Assembly (NCBI GenBank): GCA_041494885.1
Contig: JBGQBO010000024.1
Coordinates: forward strand, 15,741-79,740
Direction: 5' to 3'
DNA length: 64,000 nucleotides
Origin: JAIQFV01 sp041494885
GTDB lineage: Bacteria; Acidobacteriota; Terriglobia; JAIQFV01
Below, piece by piece: positions 1 through 7,660 of the stretch (positions are counted from its first letter, which is position 1; each line of letters starts with the position of its first letter). The notes beneath the pieces are model-generated. The model ran no database searches. It was given only the letters and a program-made list of their open reading frames with translations, and was not told the DNA's origin. Both the position numbers and the translations under genes were made by a program.

Positions 1-188
1 AGTGTCGACCCGGAATTACCGCCTCCACCGTAAATCTGGCTGATGACGACCGTATTCGACACGGCTTGTACCGTAGAACGTTGCGCAGCACGGTGGACCA
101 CAGAGATGACGATCAAAAGCATGAGTGCCGAGATCCACAATGAGCGTGACAGGCATACTGCTGCTTTGAAGAATCCGGAGATCCTCAT
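1..188 (-). CDS. Secreted lamin-tail-domain-like protein, N-terminal part only
   Basis: This is the first 62 codons of a gene that continues beyond the left edge. The ATG at 188 is preceded by a GAGGAG ribosome site about eight bases upstream. The product opens with a signal peptide (MRISGFFKAAVCLSRSLW, then a hydrophobic stretch ending HRAAQ). It continues with VVISQIYGGGGNSGS, which from family knowledge is the usual first strand of secreted proteins carrying a lamin-tail (LTD) domain, often fused to nuclease or esterase domains. The rest is outside the window, so enzymatic activity cannot be judged. The reading frame and signal peptide are seen directly; the family assignment is moderate. 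The 3' end is missing because of the window border, not truncation. Confidence 0.6.
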   Translation of the reverse strand, partial: MRISGFFKAAVCLSRSLWISALMLLIVISVVHRAAQRSTVQAVSNTVVISQIYGGGGNSGST

Positions 189-1064
189 TTTCTTTCTCCT
201 CTTCTCTCTTTAAATCCCATTCGGTTGTGAAATCAGAAAGGACCCGCAGCAAGAATCACTTCAATTGAAGAGCATCCGGATGGAACACAGAGAGGCCGGT
301 AATGCGAGCGTTTCAACAGAAAGGCCAGACCGGGTGATCCTTTGCTGAATCCATTTCCGACAGGATCAGAGGGGGGTAGGTTTTTTCCCTGAGGGGAGAT
401 CTAAACACGACGACAAAGGGGTAAATTAGGGGGGAGAAAACAATTGAATACTAAAACTTTCCCAGTGTTTATTCAAGGAAGTAATTCAAGAACTCCATAA
501 TTATATTGCTGCCCAATGCAGCGTTCAACTGAATCCCGAAATTAAGAGCCCGGAGGCATTCTCTAAAGGATTGAGGGAGAGATCGACGGACCCTTTCTAA
601 ATCTTGGGAAGAGAGGTCCAAAATCGCACGTCCATAGCTGGCGGGGAGTATTTCTAACCGACCCGGGCGGGTGGGGGAAGGTCATGGTACGGCCCGATCG
701 CAGCGCGGGCACAAACCTTTACTGGATGACCTGCAAAATCTGAAATTTCAAATTTGAGATCGGAGACTGCCTCGCGACGGGGCTGAAGACTTTCGCTGAG
801 AGGGTTTCCAGGGCGGCTCCAAGGCCTTAAATTCGAGCCGGGGATCGCACGCGCATCAAAAGGGGGAAGAAATCTTGAAGTTCTTTCCAGCTCCGACCCG
901 CCCCGCCAGGAACTTTCCAGGCCACAGGTCGAGGGTTGTTACCAGAAAAGAGACTTCAACTTCGGAATCCGGGTTCACCGACCGATTCGTTGGTATCCCG
1001 GTAATCCGGGGAAAGTGAACGTTCCTCAAACTCGGAGGAGGGAGGCAAGTTTCCTGAAATCGCC
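189..1064. other. Long non-coding gap
   Basis: This 876-base stretch separates the secreted protein from the end of the permease gene. I see no open frame with coding character. A weak promoter-like pair for the leftward gene is TTGAAT at 471-476 and TAGTAT at 448-453, 17 bases apart, but it lies about 260 bases from the ATG. An imperfect stem (CTGATCC with GGATTCAG on the minus strand, about 334-371) lies in between. A low-complexity palindromic run AAATTTCAAATTT is at about 743-755. No RNA family could be named. Confidence 0.4.
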
Positions 1065-2069
1065 TTATGCCTGTTTGGGCAGGTACACTTCTTCATAGAA
1101 GGCAAGGAGTCGAATCAAGAGGGCGAGGACCAGGGGGCCGATGACCAGTCCGATGAATCCAAAAAGCTTCAACCCGCCCAAGACACCGACCATCACGACG
1201 ACGGGGTGAATTTTGGACTTGCCGCTGATGAGGCGGGGCTTCAGGACATTGTCCACATTGGCAACAATGAGGGCGGAGTAGATGAGCAAGCCGATGCCAC
1301 GCCACGTGTGTCCATCAACGATCAGAAAAATTCCCGCCGGCAGCCAGATGACGGGAGTCCCCACGAGGGGAATGAATGACAGGATCGTCATCATCACGGC
1401 CCAGAAAATGGCGTTGGGAATCCCAAAAATGAACAAACCCATTCCTCCCAAAGCGCCCTGGACCAACGAGGTAATCACCTGGCCGTACAAGACGCCTTCC
1501 AGGACCCCCCGCATCTCTCCGAGCATCTTTTCTTTGAGCTCCGCCTCCAGTGGGATCATGCTCGTCAGCTTGTAGGCTAAATCACTGGACTGTTGCAAGG
1601 CATAGTACATCACAAAAAACATGACGAACAAGCCAAGCAGGAGAGACGTCACTGACCCCAGGAAATCAGGGGCCGCCCCCAGGAGGAAGTCCCGCACATT
1701 CTCAAGCAGGCTCAGCAGGATCTTTTGGACCTGAACTTCATGGCCGGTTTTCAGTTGAATGAAGCCTCCCAACCGATCCAGGAGGCGCGCATCCTTGAAG
1801 TTGTTGTAAGCCCCGGTCACCTGGGTGACCAGGTGGGTGGTGAGGAAAAACGAAGGAACCACGACCAGCAGGATGACAAGAAGGATCAGGATCGCCGCAC
1901 AGACCGCCTCGCTGTGTATATACCTTAAGAGGACCCTCTTCAGGGGCCGAAGAAAATAAGTCAGAATGGCGGCAAGCACCAGGTAGGTGGCAAAAGGTCT
2001 TAACAGGAAGAAAGTAAGGAGCAGGGCAGCAAAGATCGTGAGGGCAAAAAAGTATTTTTCAATACGCAT
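1065..2069 (-). CDS. AI-2E family permease (DUF20/PerM type)
   Basis: The 334-residue product is an inner-membrane protein with an N-terminal pair of helices (residues about 7-40 and 57-85), a soluble middle (about 90-130) and a C-terminal block of five or six helices. The order and the C-terminal stretch VMVGVLGGLKLFGFIGLVIG are typical of the AI-2E/PerM exporter family (PF01594). Members transport diverse small molecules or ions; the AI-2 name comes from one member and should not be read as a substrate here. Length is normal for the family. It lies 102 bases downstream of aroF on the same strand and may be read through from it. The start at 2069 has only a weak AAGGA about 13 bases upstream. 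Confidence 0.85.
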   Translation of the reverse strand: MRIEKYFFALTIFAALLLTFFLLRPFATYLVLAAILTYFLRPLKRVLLRYIHSEAVCAAILILLVILLVVVPSFFLTTHLVTQVTGAYNNFKDARLLDRLGGFIQLKTGHEVQVQKILLSLLENVRDFLLGAAPDFLGSVTSLLLGLFVMFFVMYYALQQSSDLAYKLTSMIPLEAELKEKMLGEMRGVLEGVLYGQVITSLVQGALGGMGLFIFGIPNAIFWAVMMTILSFIPLVGTPVIWLPAGIFLIVDGHTWRGIGLLIYSALIVANVDNVLKPRLISGKSKIHPVVVMVGVLGGLKLFGFIGLVIGPLVLALLIRLLAFYEEVYLPKQA

Positions 2070-2171
2070 AGGGTCGAAGCCGCATCCTTAATCCTGGCGG
2101 AGGAAAGGTTTTTCGCCGTTCTTCCCCCGCAGGGAGAGAAGGGCGATCAACAGCCGCATCGGGGGCCGGTC

Positions 2172-3191
2172 TCAGATCTCACGATTCTCCAACGCCACGT
2201 ATTGTCGCACGACCCGCATGAGCTCACCAAAATCTTCCGGCAACAAGGACTGGGGGCCATCGGAAAACGCCTCTTCCGGGTTGGGATGGACCTCAATGAG
2301 CAGTCCGTCGGCGCCCGCCGCCACCGACGCTTTCGCCATGGGGATCACCAGGGAGCGTTTTCCCGTGGCGTGAGAGGGGTCGATGACCACGGGAAGGTGC
2401 GAGAGTTCGTTCAGCAGGGGGACGGCCGAGAGGTCCAGGGTATTGCGAGTGTAAGACTCGAAGGTGCGGATGCCTCGCTCGCACAGAATCACGTTGGGAT
2501 TCCCCTGCGAGAGGATATATTCCGCGGAAAGCAGGAACTCTTTAATGGTGGAACTCATGCCGCGTTTGAGCAGCACCGGCTTGTCGCATTTTCCAAGCTT
2601 CTTGAGCAATGCAAAGTTCTGCATATTGCGGGCCCCCACCTGCAGGATGTCGGCGTATTCGGCCACTAGGGAAACGTTCGCATCGGATAAAACCTCGGTC
2701 ACCACCTTGAGTCCGGTCGCCTCCCGGGCTTCCGCCAGGATTTTCAGCCCCTCTTCCTCCAATCCTTGAAAGTCATAGGGGGAGGTCCGGGGTTTATAGG
2801 CGCCCCCCCGGAGGATCCTCGCGCCGGAGGCCTTCACCGCATGGGCGGTGGTCAGAAGCTGTTCGCGGGATTCCACTGAGCAGGGTCCGGCCATGACAAC
2901 AAAATGGGAGCTGTCGATCGTCACGTCATCACTGACGCGTACGCACGTCCTCTCTTTCTTCAATTCGCGACCCACCAGTTTGAAGGGCTTGAGAATGGGA
3001 ACCACTGAGTCCACGCCGGGGGCCGATTCCAGGGATTGGATGTGGTCCCGGAAGCGGCCATCCCCGATCGCGCCTATGACCACGCGCTCATCCCCGAAAA
3101 TGGGATGCGCCTTGTACCCGTAACTTTCGATTTTCTCAATCACGTGGTTGATCTGTTCCTTGCTCGCTCCCGCCTTCATGCTGATGATCAT
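2172..3191 (-). CDS. aroF: 3-deoxy-7-phosphoheptulonate synthase (type I beta, with N-terminal regulatory domain)
   Basis: This enzyme joins phosphoenolpyruvate and erythrose 4-phosphate, the entry step to aromatic amino acids. Residues 1-70 form the ferredoxin-like regulatory domain known from the Thermotoga-type enzyme; residues about 85-339 are the TIM barrel. The metal ligands of the family are all present: Cys103 in AGPCS, His274 in DPSHATG, Glu300 and Asp311. KPRTS at 133-137 and the LLKRG segment fit the substrate site. The ATG at 3191 has AGAAGGAGT upstream. It lies downstream of pheA on the same strand, separated by a palindromic repeat cassette of about 350 bp. If transcription passes through, it would be under the same Phe leader; the regulatory domain is expected to bind Tyr or Phe. 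Confidence 0.95.
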   Translation of the reverse strand: MIISMKAGASKEQINHVIEKIESYGYKAHPIFGDERVVIGAIGDGRFRDHIQSLESAPGVDSVVPILKPFKLVGRELKKERTCVRVSDDVTIDSSHFVVMAGPCSVESREQLLTTAHAVKASGARILRGGAYKPRTSPYDFQGLEEEGLKILAEAREATGLKVVTEVLSDANVSLVAEYADILQVGARNMQNFALLKKLGKCDKPVLLKRGMSSTIKEFLLSAEYILSQGNPNVILCERGIRTFESYTRNTLDLSAVPLLNELSHLPVVIDPSHATGKRSLVIPMAKASVAAGADGLLIEVHPNPEEAFSDGPQSLLPEDFGELMRVVRQYVALENREI

Positions 3192-3219
3192 TGTGAATTA
3201 GACTCCTTCTGGAAGAAAG

Positions 3220-3572
3220 GTGCCGGGTGCCGGGTGTCAGGTGTCAGAAGAAAAACCCTGAAGTCGGAAGTCGGAGGTCAGAGAAGCAGTTGCCAATTCT
3301 CAGTTGTCAGTTCTCTGTTCTCAGATCCCATCAAAGTAATCCCCAACGTCGATTCTGATGGTCATGTTATGGTATCTGACTTCCGACTTCTGACTTCCAA
3401 TGACTGTCTTCTGGCCACCGGACTCCGGCTTGTAGCCATTTCCCCTGTCTACCGGCAACTGAGAACTGGCAACTGCTTCTCCGACCTCCGGCTTCTTGCT
3501 TCCGGACTCTGGCTTCTGACCTCTGGCTTCCGACTTCTCTTTCCTGACACCTGACACCCGGCACCTGAAACC
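3220..3572. repeat. Palindromic repeat cassette, family A, copy 1
   Basis: This cassette fills the pheA-aroF junction. A perfect 22-bp inverted repeat lies at its ends (3226-3247 and 3544-3565; core GGTGCCGGGTGTCAGGTGTC). A second, nearly perfect inverted pair lies inside: about 3271-3312 matches the reverse complement of about 3461-3500, around AGAAGCAGTTGCCA. Between them are runs of short GAAGTCGGAAGTC-like words on one side and their complements on the other. Open frames here (such as those rich in VSGVR and KSEVRSQ) are by-products of the repeats. The right end lies 14 bases from the pheA stop codon. No transposase is present. Confidence 0.9.
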
Positions 3573-3579
3573 TCTTCCC

Positions 3580-4428
3580 TCACCCCCGCGGATAGCACCC
3601 CAGGACCCGCAAAAAATCAGTGACTTCCCCCAGATGACGCAAGGCGTTCTGACATCGTTCCTCGGCAACGTTTCCGAGGAAATCAACGTAGAACAAGTAC
3701 TCAAAAGGGCGTCCGATGACCGGCCGCGACTCGATCTTGGTCAAATCAATATCACGCAGCGCGAATACGCTGAGACACTTGAAGAGCGCACCTGGAAGGT
3801 TCCTGGTGGAGAAGACGATGGAAGTTTTGTTCCCCTCCTTTTTCGCCCAGGGCCACCGAGGTGACGGCCGCCGCTTTGGAGATGCCTTGTGGAGGAGCCA
3901 GAACCGCGTGTAGTTCTCGTGATGATCCTCGATGTTCTTCTGTAGGATCCCGCATCGATACCATTGCGCCGCCCAGACCCCGGCAATCGCCGCCGTGTTG
4001 CGCCACTCTTGTTCAACAATCATCTTCACGCTTCCCGCCGTGTCGTATGCTACCTCGCTCTCGATCTGGGAATGCTGTTGCAGGAATTTCTGGCACTGTT
4101 CCAGGGCCACCGGATGAGAGATGATCCGTTTAATGTCACGCAAGGCCGTGCCTCGAAGTGCAATGAGGTGATGTTCAATCCGGACGTTGGTTTCTCCCAC
4201 GATATTGAAGCGATGCTTCAACAAAAGATCGAGATTCTTGTGAATTGAGCCGGCCAAGGTGTTTTCAATCGGCACGATGCAGGCATGGGCCTGGCCGCGC
4301 GCCACGCAGCCAAAGGTTTTTTCGAAGGTCTTACAGGGAACGAGGTCGAAGGGGGCGCTCATCAACTGACGGGCCGCTTGCTCGCTGAATGCACCGCGTT
4401 CACCCTGAAATGCAACACGTATCTTCAT
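3580..4428 (-). CDS. pheA: Prephenate dehydratase
   Basis: The enzyme converts prephenate to phenylpyruvate, the committed step to phenylalanine. The 282-residue protein has the periplasmic-binding-like catalytic domain (1-180) followed by an ACT regulatory domain (about 202-280). Visible hallmarks are PIENT at 53-57, the catalytic TRF at 174-176, GALF at 213-216 and ESRP at 233-236; the last two form the phenylalanine site of the ACT domain, so feedback inhibition by Phe is expected. There is no chorismate mutase domain. It heads a minus-strand run pheA-aroF-permease. Upstream at 4531-4722 lies a candidate attenuator with its own promoter and a Phe-rich leader peptide, described separately. 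Confidence 0.95.
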   Translation of the reverse strand: MKIRVAFQGERGAFSEQAARQLMSAPFDLVPCKTFEKTFGCVARGQAHACIVPIENTLAGSIHKNLDLLLKHRFNIVGETNVRIEHHLIALRGTALRDIKRIISHPVALEQCQKFLQQHSQIESEVAYDTAGSVKMIVEQEWRNTAAIAGVWAAQWYRCGILQKNIEDHHENYTRFWLLHKASPKRRPSPRWPWAKKEGNKTSIVFSTRNLPGALFKCLSVFALRDIDLTKIESRPVIGRPFEYLFYVDFLGNVAEERCQNALRHLGEVTDFLRVLGCYPRG

Positions 4429-4530
4429 GCCTTCTTCACAGCCTCAGCCTGGATGGATCCACGGGAAAGCTCAACCTCCAAGATTGCTCCGGCCCGGGTG
4501 TGATTCCTGTCTCCTTCCACCTCTAAAACT

Positions 4531-4569
4531 AAAAAGCCCGCCAATCCTGCTTGGGTGGGATCGGCGGGC
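4531..4569 (-). terminator. Second terminator-like hairpin of the pheA leader
   Basis: On the minus strand GCCCGCC (4563-4569) pairs perfectly with GGCGGGC (4536-4542) across a 20-base loop, followed by TTTTT (4531-4535). It lies about 100 bases before the pheA start and downstream of the leader peptide. Its loop carries CCCACC, complementary to GGTGGG in the loop of the first hairpin, and the CCGGCC at its base is complementary to GGCCGG in the first hairpin, so the two can form alternative structures. Confidence 0.75.
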
Positions 4570-4583
4570 CGGTTGTCCTTTAC

Positions 4584-4616
4584 AAAAAAAGCGGCCTACC
4601 CCACCTCCCCGGCCAC
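4584..4616 (-). terminator. First terminator-like hairpin, overlapping the end of the Phe leader peptide
   Basis: On the minus strand GTGGCC (4611-4616) pairs with GGCCGC (4591-4596) over a 14-base loop, followed by seven T residues (4584-4590). The 5' arm lies in codons just after the Phe codons of the leader peptide, and the peptide's stop codon is at the foot of the 3' arm, so ribosome position would directly affect folding. Confidence 0.7.
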
Positions 4617-4664
4617 AGGCAAAAAGTTAAAAAGAAATGCGAAAGGACGGCTCAACCGATGCAT
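4596..4664 (-). CDS. Phe-rich leader peptide of a candidate pheA attenuator
   Basis: A 22-codon frame starts at ATG 4664 and ends at TAG 4596-4598. It is preceded by GGAG (4675-4678) at normal spacing. The peptide contains RPFAFLFNFLP: four Phe codons (TTC, TTT, TTT, TTT) within seven codons, closely resembling the known enterobacterial pheA leader (which has a run of Phe before a terminator). It lies after a sigma-70-like promoter and is followed immediately by two terminator-like hairpins before pheA. The frame, ribosome site and hairpins are seen in the sequence; control by charged tRNA-Phe is inferred from the known class of amino acid attenuators. Confidence 0.75.
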   Translation of the reverse strand: MHRLSRPFAFLFNFLPVAGEVG

Positions 4665-4694
4665 GAAAGATGATCTCCGCGTAGAATATCGCCG

Positions 4695-4722
4695 ATTCTA
4701 ATCCAAAGAAGGAAAAAGTCAA
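4695..4722 (-). promoter_or_regulatory. Promoter of the pheA leader
   Basis: On the minus strand TTGACT (4717-4722) and TAGAAT (4695-4700) are separated by 16 bases. The predicted start of transcription at about 4688 is 24 bases before the leader peptide ATG. Confidence 0.6.
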
Positions 4723-5099
4723 TCCTGGAATATCCCTGGGGTAATTCGGGGGGACCGCATCCCTGGTAAGAGAATTTAAAGCAGCCAGTTCGGGAGGACT
4801 TTCTCTTTAAGGAGGATTGGCTCTCTTTGACCAGAACTCCCTGGCGAAATGGGTTCCGCCGACTCCAGTTCCCTCGATGCCGGGTCTTCTTTCATCCGGG
4901 GCGAAGGAGCAAGGATTCGACCTGTCGATCCAACCTGCCAATGACATCCTCGGTGGCCTTCACCTGTTCCTCCCTCATCCGAGTTGACCCCGGCCATTCG
5001 TTCAGCGGCCAATTCTGATCCGAACCAACGAGAAAAGCACCCCTCATTTCACCGGTGAAAAATGATTCCGCGTCCACAGGTCATTTTCCCAATTTGGGC

Positions 5100-5128
5100 T
5101 TGACATGGGAAAAAAATTCCATTAAGAG
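5100..5128 (+). promoter_or_regulatory. Possible promoter for lysW
   Basis: TTGACA at 5100-5105 is followed after 17 bases by TAAGAG at 5123-5128. The -35 is perfect but the -10 matches poorly, so this is a weak call. The remaining DNA between 4723 and 5235 holds no gene that I can support. Confidence 0.35.
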
Positions 5129-5235
5129 TTGACAGCCCGTAAATGAATTCACTCAAGTTCGCAGGTTTCCTTGAGATTCCGCAGGGAAAGGGATGCGTTC
5201 CCCGCAGTTCACCTGCGATCGAGGAGGAGCAAGTC

Positions 5236-5406
5236 GTGTACGGTTCATGCCCTGAATGCGATGCTGAGATTGAAGTCTCTGAAGAGATTGAAAAAGGCGA
5301 AATCGTAACCTGCCCTGATTGCGGTATCAAGCTGGAGGTCGTGGGACTCGATCCCGTGGAATTTGAGCTCGCTCCGGAAGAGGAGGAGGAGGGGTGGGAG
5401 GAGTAG
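5236..5406 (+). CDS. lysW: LysW-type amino-group carrier protein
   Basis: LysW proteins carry 2-aminoadipate or glutamate on a C-terminal glutamate during lysine or arginine/ornithine synthesis by the LysX-LysZ-LysY route. I chose the GTG at 5236 because GGAGGAG sits six bases before it; an ATG 93 bases upstream would add a tail that the family lacks. The resulting 56 residues match the family size. CPEC near the N-terminus and CPDC in the middle form the zinc knuckles, followed by LEVVGLDPVEFEL and a very acidic end EEEEEGWEE, where Thermus LysW has EDWGE. No LysX, LysZ, LysY or LysJ is near, so the partners must be elsewhere. Some LysW-like zinc-ribbon proteins have other roles. Confidence 0.8.
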   Translation: MYGSCPECDAEIEVSEEIEKGEIVTCPDCGIKLEVVGLDPVEFELAPEEEEEGWEE

Positions 5407-5757
5407 AAGGCTCCTCGCGTCATTATAGGACAACACCCGCATTGAGGGCCGCTTCGACGATTCAGAGGGGATGAGGAGCAGTTTTTTCTCTCCCCTCTTT
5501 AGTTTTTGGCGACGGCCATGCTGTTTCGAGCAACTCAAACAAGGTTCGAGAATCGAGGTGGGGAATGATTTTCAATCTCTCGCCGACACTCATCAGAGGG
5601 GTTGACCCAATTGGGGTCTCTTGTGGGCACCGCTTGAAACACGCCTGCGCAATGCTCCCCTTTTTCACCCCCAGACGAATCACCTGATACGGTCGAGTTT
5701 CAGGCCGCGCCGGATGAGGGGTCTGCGGTATAATGCCCCAGCATCCTGATTTCAAAA
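5407..5757. other. Gap without a supported gene
   Basis: A 122-codon frame is open on the minus strand (5462-5830) but overlaps the start and signal peptide of the next plus-strand gene, has no ribosome site and has unusual composition, so I do not call it. A perfect TATAAT lies at 5729-5734 on the plus strand, about 35 bases before the ATG at 5770, without a recognisable -35 box. Confidence 0.4.
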
Positions 5758-5769
5758 TTGCACCGTCGT

Positions 5770-6186
5770 ATGAGAAAACCAGACCGTCGTTTCCTTCATG
5801 TTGTGGTAGGCTTCTCCCTTTGTGTAACATTGGCCGCCACCCTTTTTGCGGCGCCCCCCAGCATGGGCACCAAGGAGAAGGAGCCCAAGAAGGGGAAAGA
5901 TACGAAGTCAGCGGACTACGCGCTCATCAAGGGCAGCGTTTTTCGAGATGACGGCATTTCATTGCGGGGAGCCCGTGTCAGTTGCCGGCGCGCCAGTGAT
6001 TCCAAGGCGAAATGGGACACCTTCTCGGGGGACGGGGGAGAATTTGCTTTTCGCGTTCCGGTCGGCAAGATGCAATACATCATTACGGCGGAATTGAGCG
6101 GGTTTCAACCTGCCTCGAAAACCGTCGAAATCGCCAACGATGAACGCCAGGATATCTCCATTGTCTTAAGTGCAAAGAAACCATGA
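5770..6186 (+). CDS. Secreted carboxypeptidase-regulatory-like protein
   Basis: The product (138 residues from the ATG at 5770; an upstream TTG is less likely) has a signal peptide (RRFLHVVVGFSLCVTLAATLFAA), a Lys/Glu-rich linker, then one beta-sandwich of the CarboxypepD_reg-like type, recognisable by IKGSVFRDDGISLRGARVSC, GGEFAFRVPVG and YIITAELSGFQPASKTVEI. Such domains are abundant in secreted acidobacterial proteins, usually as N-terminal domains of TonB-linked receptors; here it stands alone. The stop overlaps the ATG of the next gene (ATGA), indicating translational coupling. No enzymatic function is evident. Confidence 0.75.
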   Translation: MRKPDRRFLHVVVGFSLCVTLAATLFAAPPSMGTKEKEPKKGKDTKSADYALIKGSVFRDDGISLRGARVSCRRASDSKAKWDTFSGDGGEFAFRVPVGKMQYIITAELSGFQPASKTVEIANDERQDISIVLSAKKP

Positions 6187-6827
6187 GTCTCTTGTTGCCT
6201 CGTTCAAAGAAATTGTTCGCCACTGGGGTGATTCTTGCCCTGAGCCTCTCGGTTCTTTCCGCGCAAAGCTCAAAGAAAGCCAAGCCCTCCAAGCTGGTCC
6301 TTGGAGTGGTTGTGGACCAGGATGACCATCCCATTCCCACTGCCGTCGTCAACCTGACGAATCGACAGTCAAAGAAAATTTCACAGGATATCACTGATGA
6401 AAAGGGTGAATTCCGCTTTGCAGGGCTCAATCCCGACACGGACTATGATTTGCAGGCCCTTTTTCATGACCATTCCGGAAAGAAGGAAGGTATTTCCACG
6501 TATGACACTCGCCTGAAGCGCGAATTCTACATCAAACTCCCTGTCAGGCTTGCCGAGGCATCCCTAGAGATCAATATCGGCTTTCTAGTGACTGATGAGC
6601 AGGGGCGTGGAATCCCGGGCGCTTCTCTAAAGATAACCGCTACCCAGAAGATCGAAACGCTCTCCGTCACGGCGGATTCGGACGGCCGGTGCCAGCTCTG
6701 GCTTTCGACCACTGACCGCTACTCCATCGTAGTGGAAGCGAAGGGCTATGAGACGCAAGTACGCGAAGCCTTCACACCCTCGAAAGAAATCGTGGCCTTA
6801 CAGATCCCGATGAAGGCTGCCAAGTAA
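6183..6827 (+). CDS. Secreted protein with two carboxypeptidase-regulatory-like domains
   Basis: The 214-residue protein begins with a signal peptide (KKLFATGVILALSLSVLSAQ) and carries two similar beta-sandwich repeats: residues about 38-110 (VLGVVVDQDDHPIPTAVVNL, then GEFRFAGLNPDTDYDLQA) and about 130-205 (GFLVTDEQGRGIPGASLKI, then YSIVVEAKGYETQVREAF). It overlaps the upstream homologous single-domain gene by four bases, so the two are translationally coupled. The repeat structure suggests a structural or ligand-presenting role outside the inner membrane; nothing catalytic is visible. Confidence 0.75.
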   Translation: MSLLLPRSKKLFATGVILALSLSVLSAQSSKKAKPSKLVLGVVVDQDDHPIPTAVVNLTNRQSKKISQDITDEKGEFRFAGLNPDTDYDLQALFHDHSGKKEGISTYDTRLKREFYIKLPVRLAEASLEINIGFLVTDEQGRGIPGASLKITATQKIETLSVTADSDGRCQLWLSTTDRYSIVVEAKGYETQVREAFTPSKEIVALQIPMKAAK

Positions 6828-6834
6828 GTTCACC

Positions 6835-7416
6835 ATGCTCGTATACCTCCTTAGCCTCTTCAGTCCGACCGTAACAGAACGGTTGCGGGACACCTTTGCC
6901 ATCACTCCGGGCGACGCCTTGGACCTCATCCTGCGGGTGTTCATCGTTTATCTCGTTCTGCTTCTGGGGATCCGTCTCACTGGGAAGCGCGAGGTGGGCC
7001 AGATGACCCCGTTCGATCTTGTACTCCTGCTCTTGATATCCAATGCCGTGCAGAATGCCATGATCGGGCCGTACAACGCGCTCACCGCCGGGCTCGTGGC
7101 AGCGCTTACGCTGCTGGTCATCAACCGGGGAATGTCCCGCTTGGTTTTGAAGAACCGCAAGTGGCGCCGGCGGATCGAAGGGTCGCCGACGCTGCTGGTT
7201 TATGACGGGGAGATCAACTGGCAGGCCATGGGCCGCGAGGGCATCTCAGAGACCGACCTGCGCGCCGCCCTGCGTGAACACGGGGTCGAACAGTCCAGCC
7301 AGGTCCATATGGCGGTGCTGGAAATCGATGGAAATATCAGCGTCATTCAGAAAGATGAAATGCCCTCGACCGCCCGCCCCCATCATCATTTCAAGTTCTT
7401 GAACAAGAATGCTTAA
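6835..7416 (+). CDS. DUF421 (YetF-type) membrane protein
   Basis: The 193 residues comprise three N-terminal membrane helices (about 28-45, 58-80, 82-100), with the family motif GKREVGQMTPFDLVLLLLIS at about 50-69, followed by the soluble YetF-like domain (110-175) with SPTLLVYDGEINWQAMGREGIS-type sequence and DLRAALREHGV. The family is widespread and of unknown function; it has been linked to spore or stress membranes in Bacillus. It starts seven bases after the preceding secreted-protein gene, so it is probably the third gene of the same operon. A perfect inverted repeat that can serve as terminator follows at 7593. Confidence 0.85.
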   Translation: MLVYLLSLFSPTVTERLRDTFAITPGDALDLILRVFIVYLVLLLGIRLTGKREVGQMTPFDLVLLLLISNAVQNAMIGPYNALTAGLVAALTLLVINRGMSRLVLKNRKWRRRIEGSPTLLVYDGEINWQAMGREGISETDLRAALREHGVEQSSQVHMAVLEIDGNISVIQKDEMPSTARPHHHFKFLNKNA

Positions 7417-7592
7417 GAACTGTTCTAGGGAGTGTGTTTCCACAGCCTCCCCCTCCGTTTAAACTCTTCAACCCCCCTGTGAAAAGCTCTTAAGGATGCG
7501 CAGCGAATACACGGTCATTGGGGCATTCGTCTTCGAAGATTCCCATTGTGATCCCTGTGTTTCATAGTGACTAAAAAGACCTGCGGAAAAAG

Positions 7593-7643
7593 ATAAAGGC
7601 GCTCCCGCCCACCGCGTATGCAGTGAACATGGAGCGCCTTTAT
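7593..7643. terminator. Bidirectional terminator between DUF421 and M20 genes
   Basis: ATAAAGGCGCTCC (7593-7605) and GGAGCGCCTTTAT (7631-7643) form a perfect 13-bp stem with a 25-base loop, flanked by A/T residues on both sides. It separates two convergent genes. Confidence 0.75.
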
Positions 7644-7660
7644 GTCTGAAATGCCGAGGA

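Noticed and set aside
301..400. Words on the minus strand resembling a c-di-GMP riboswitch (GCAAAG, CCGG).
   Set aside because: The expected paired hairpins and tetraloop are not there.
3220..3572. Short regularly iterated words suggesting a CRISPR array.
   Set aside because: There are no unique spacers of constant length and no cas genes; the words are inverted across the cassette.
3321..3704. Open frames with repetitive sequence such as VSGVRKEKSEARGQ.
   Set aside because: They are translations of the family A palindromic repeats; the same happens at 17365, 22995, 38098 and 59243.
4531..4616. A T-box riboswitch upstream of pheA.
   Set aside because: The T-box antiterminator sequence (GGTGGNACCRCG type) is absent; a Phe-coding leader peptide explains the arrangement better.
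5462..5830. A 122-codon open frame on the minus strand.
   Set aside because: It overlaps the start and signal peptide of the plus-strand secreted protein, lacks a ribosome site and matches no family that I know.
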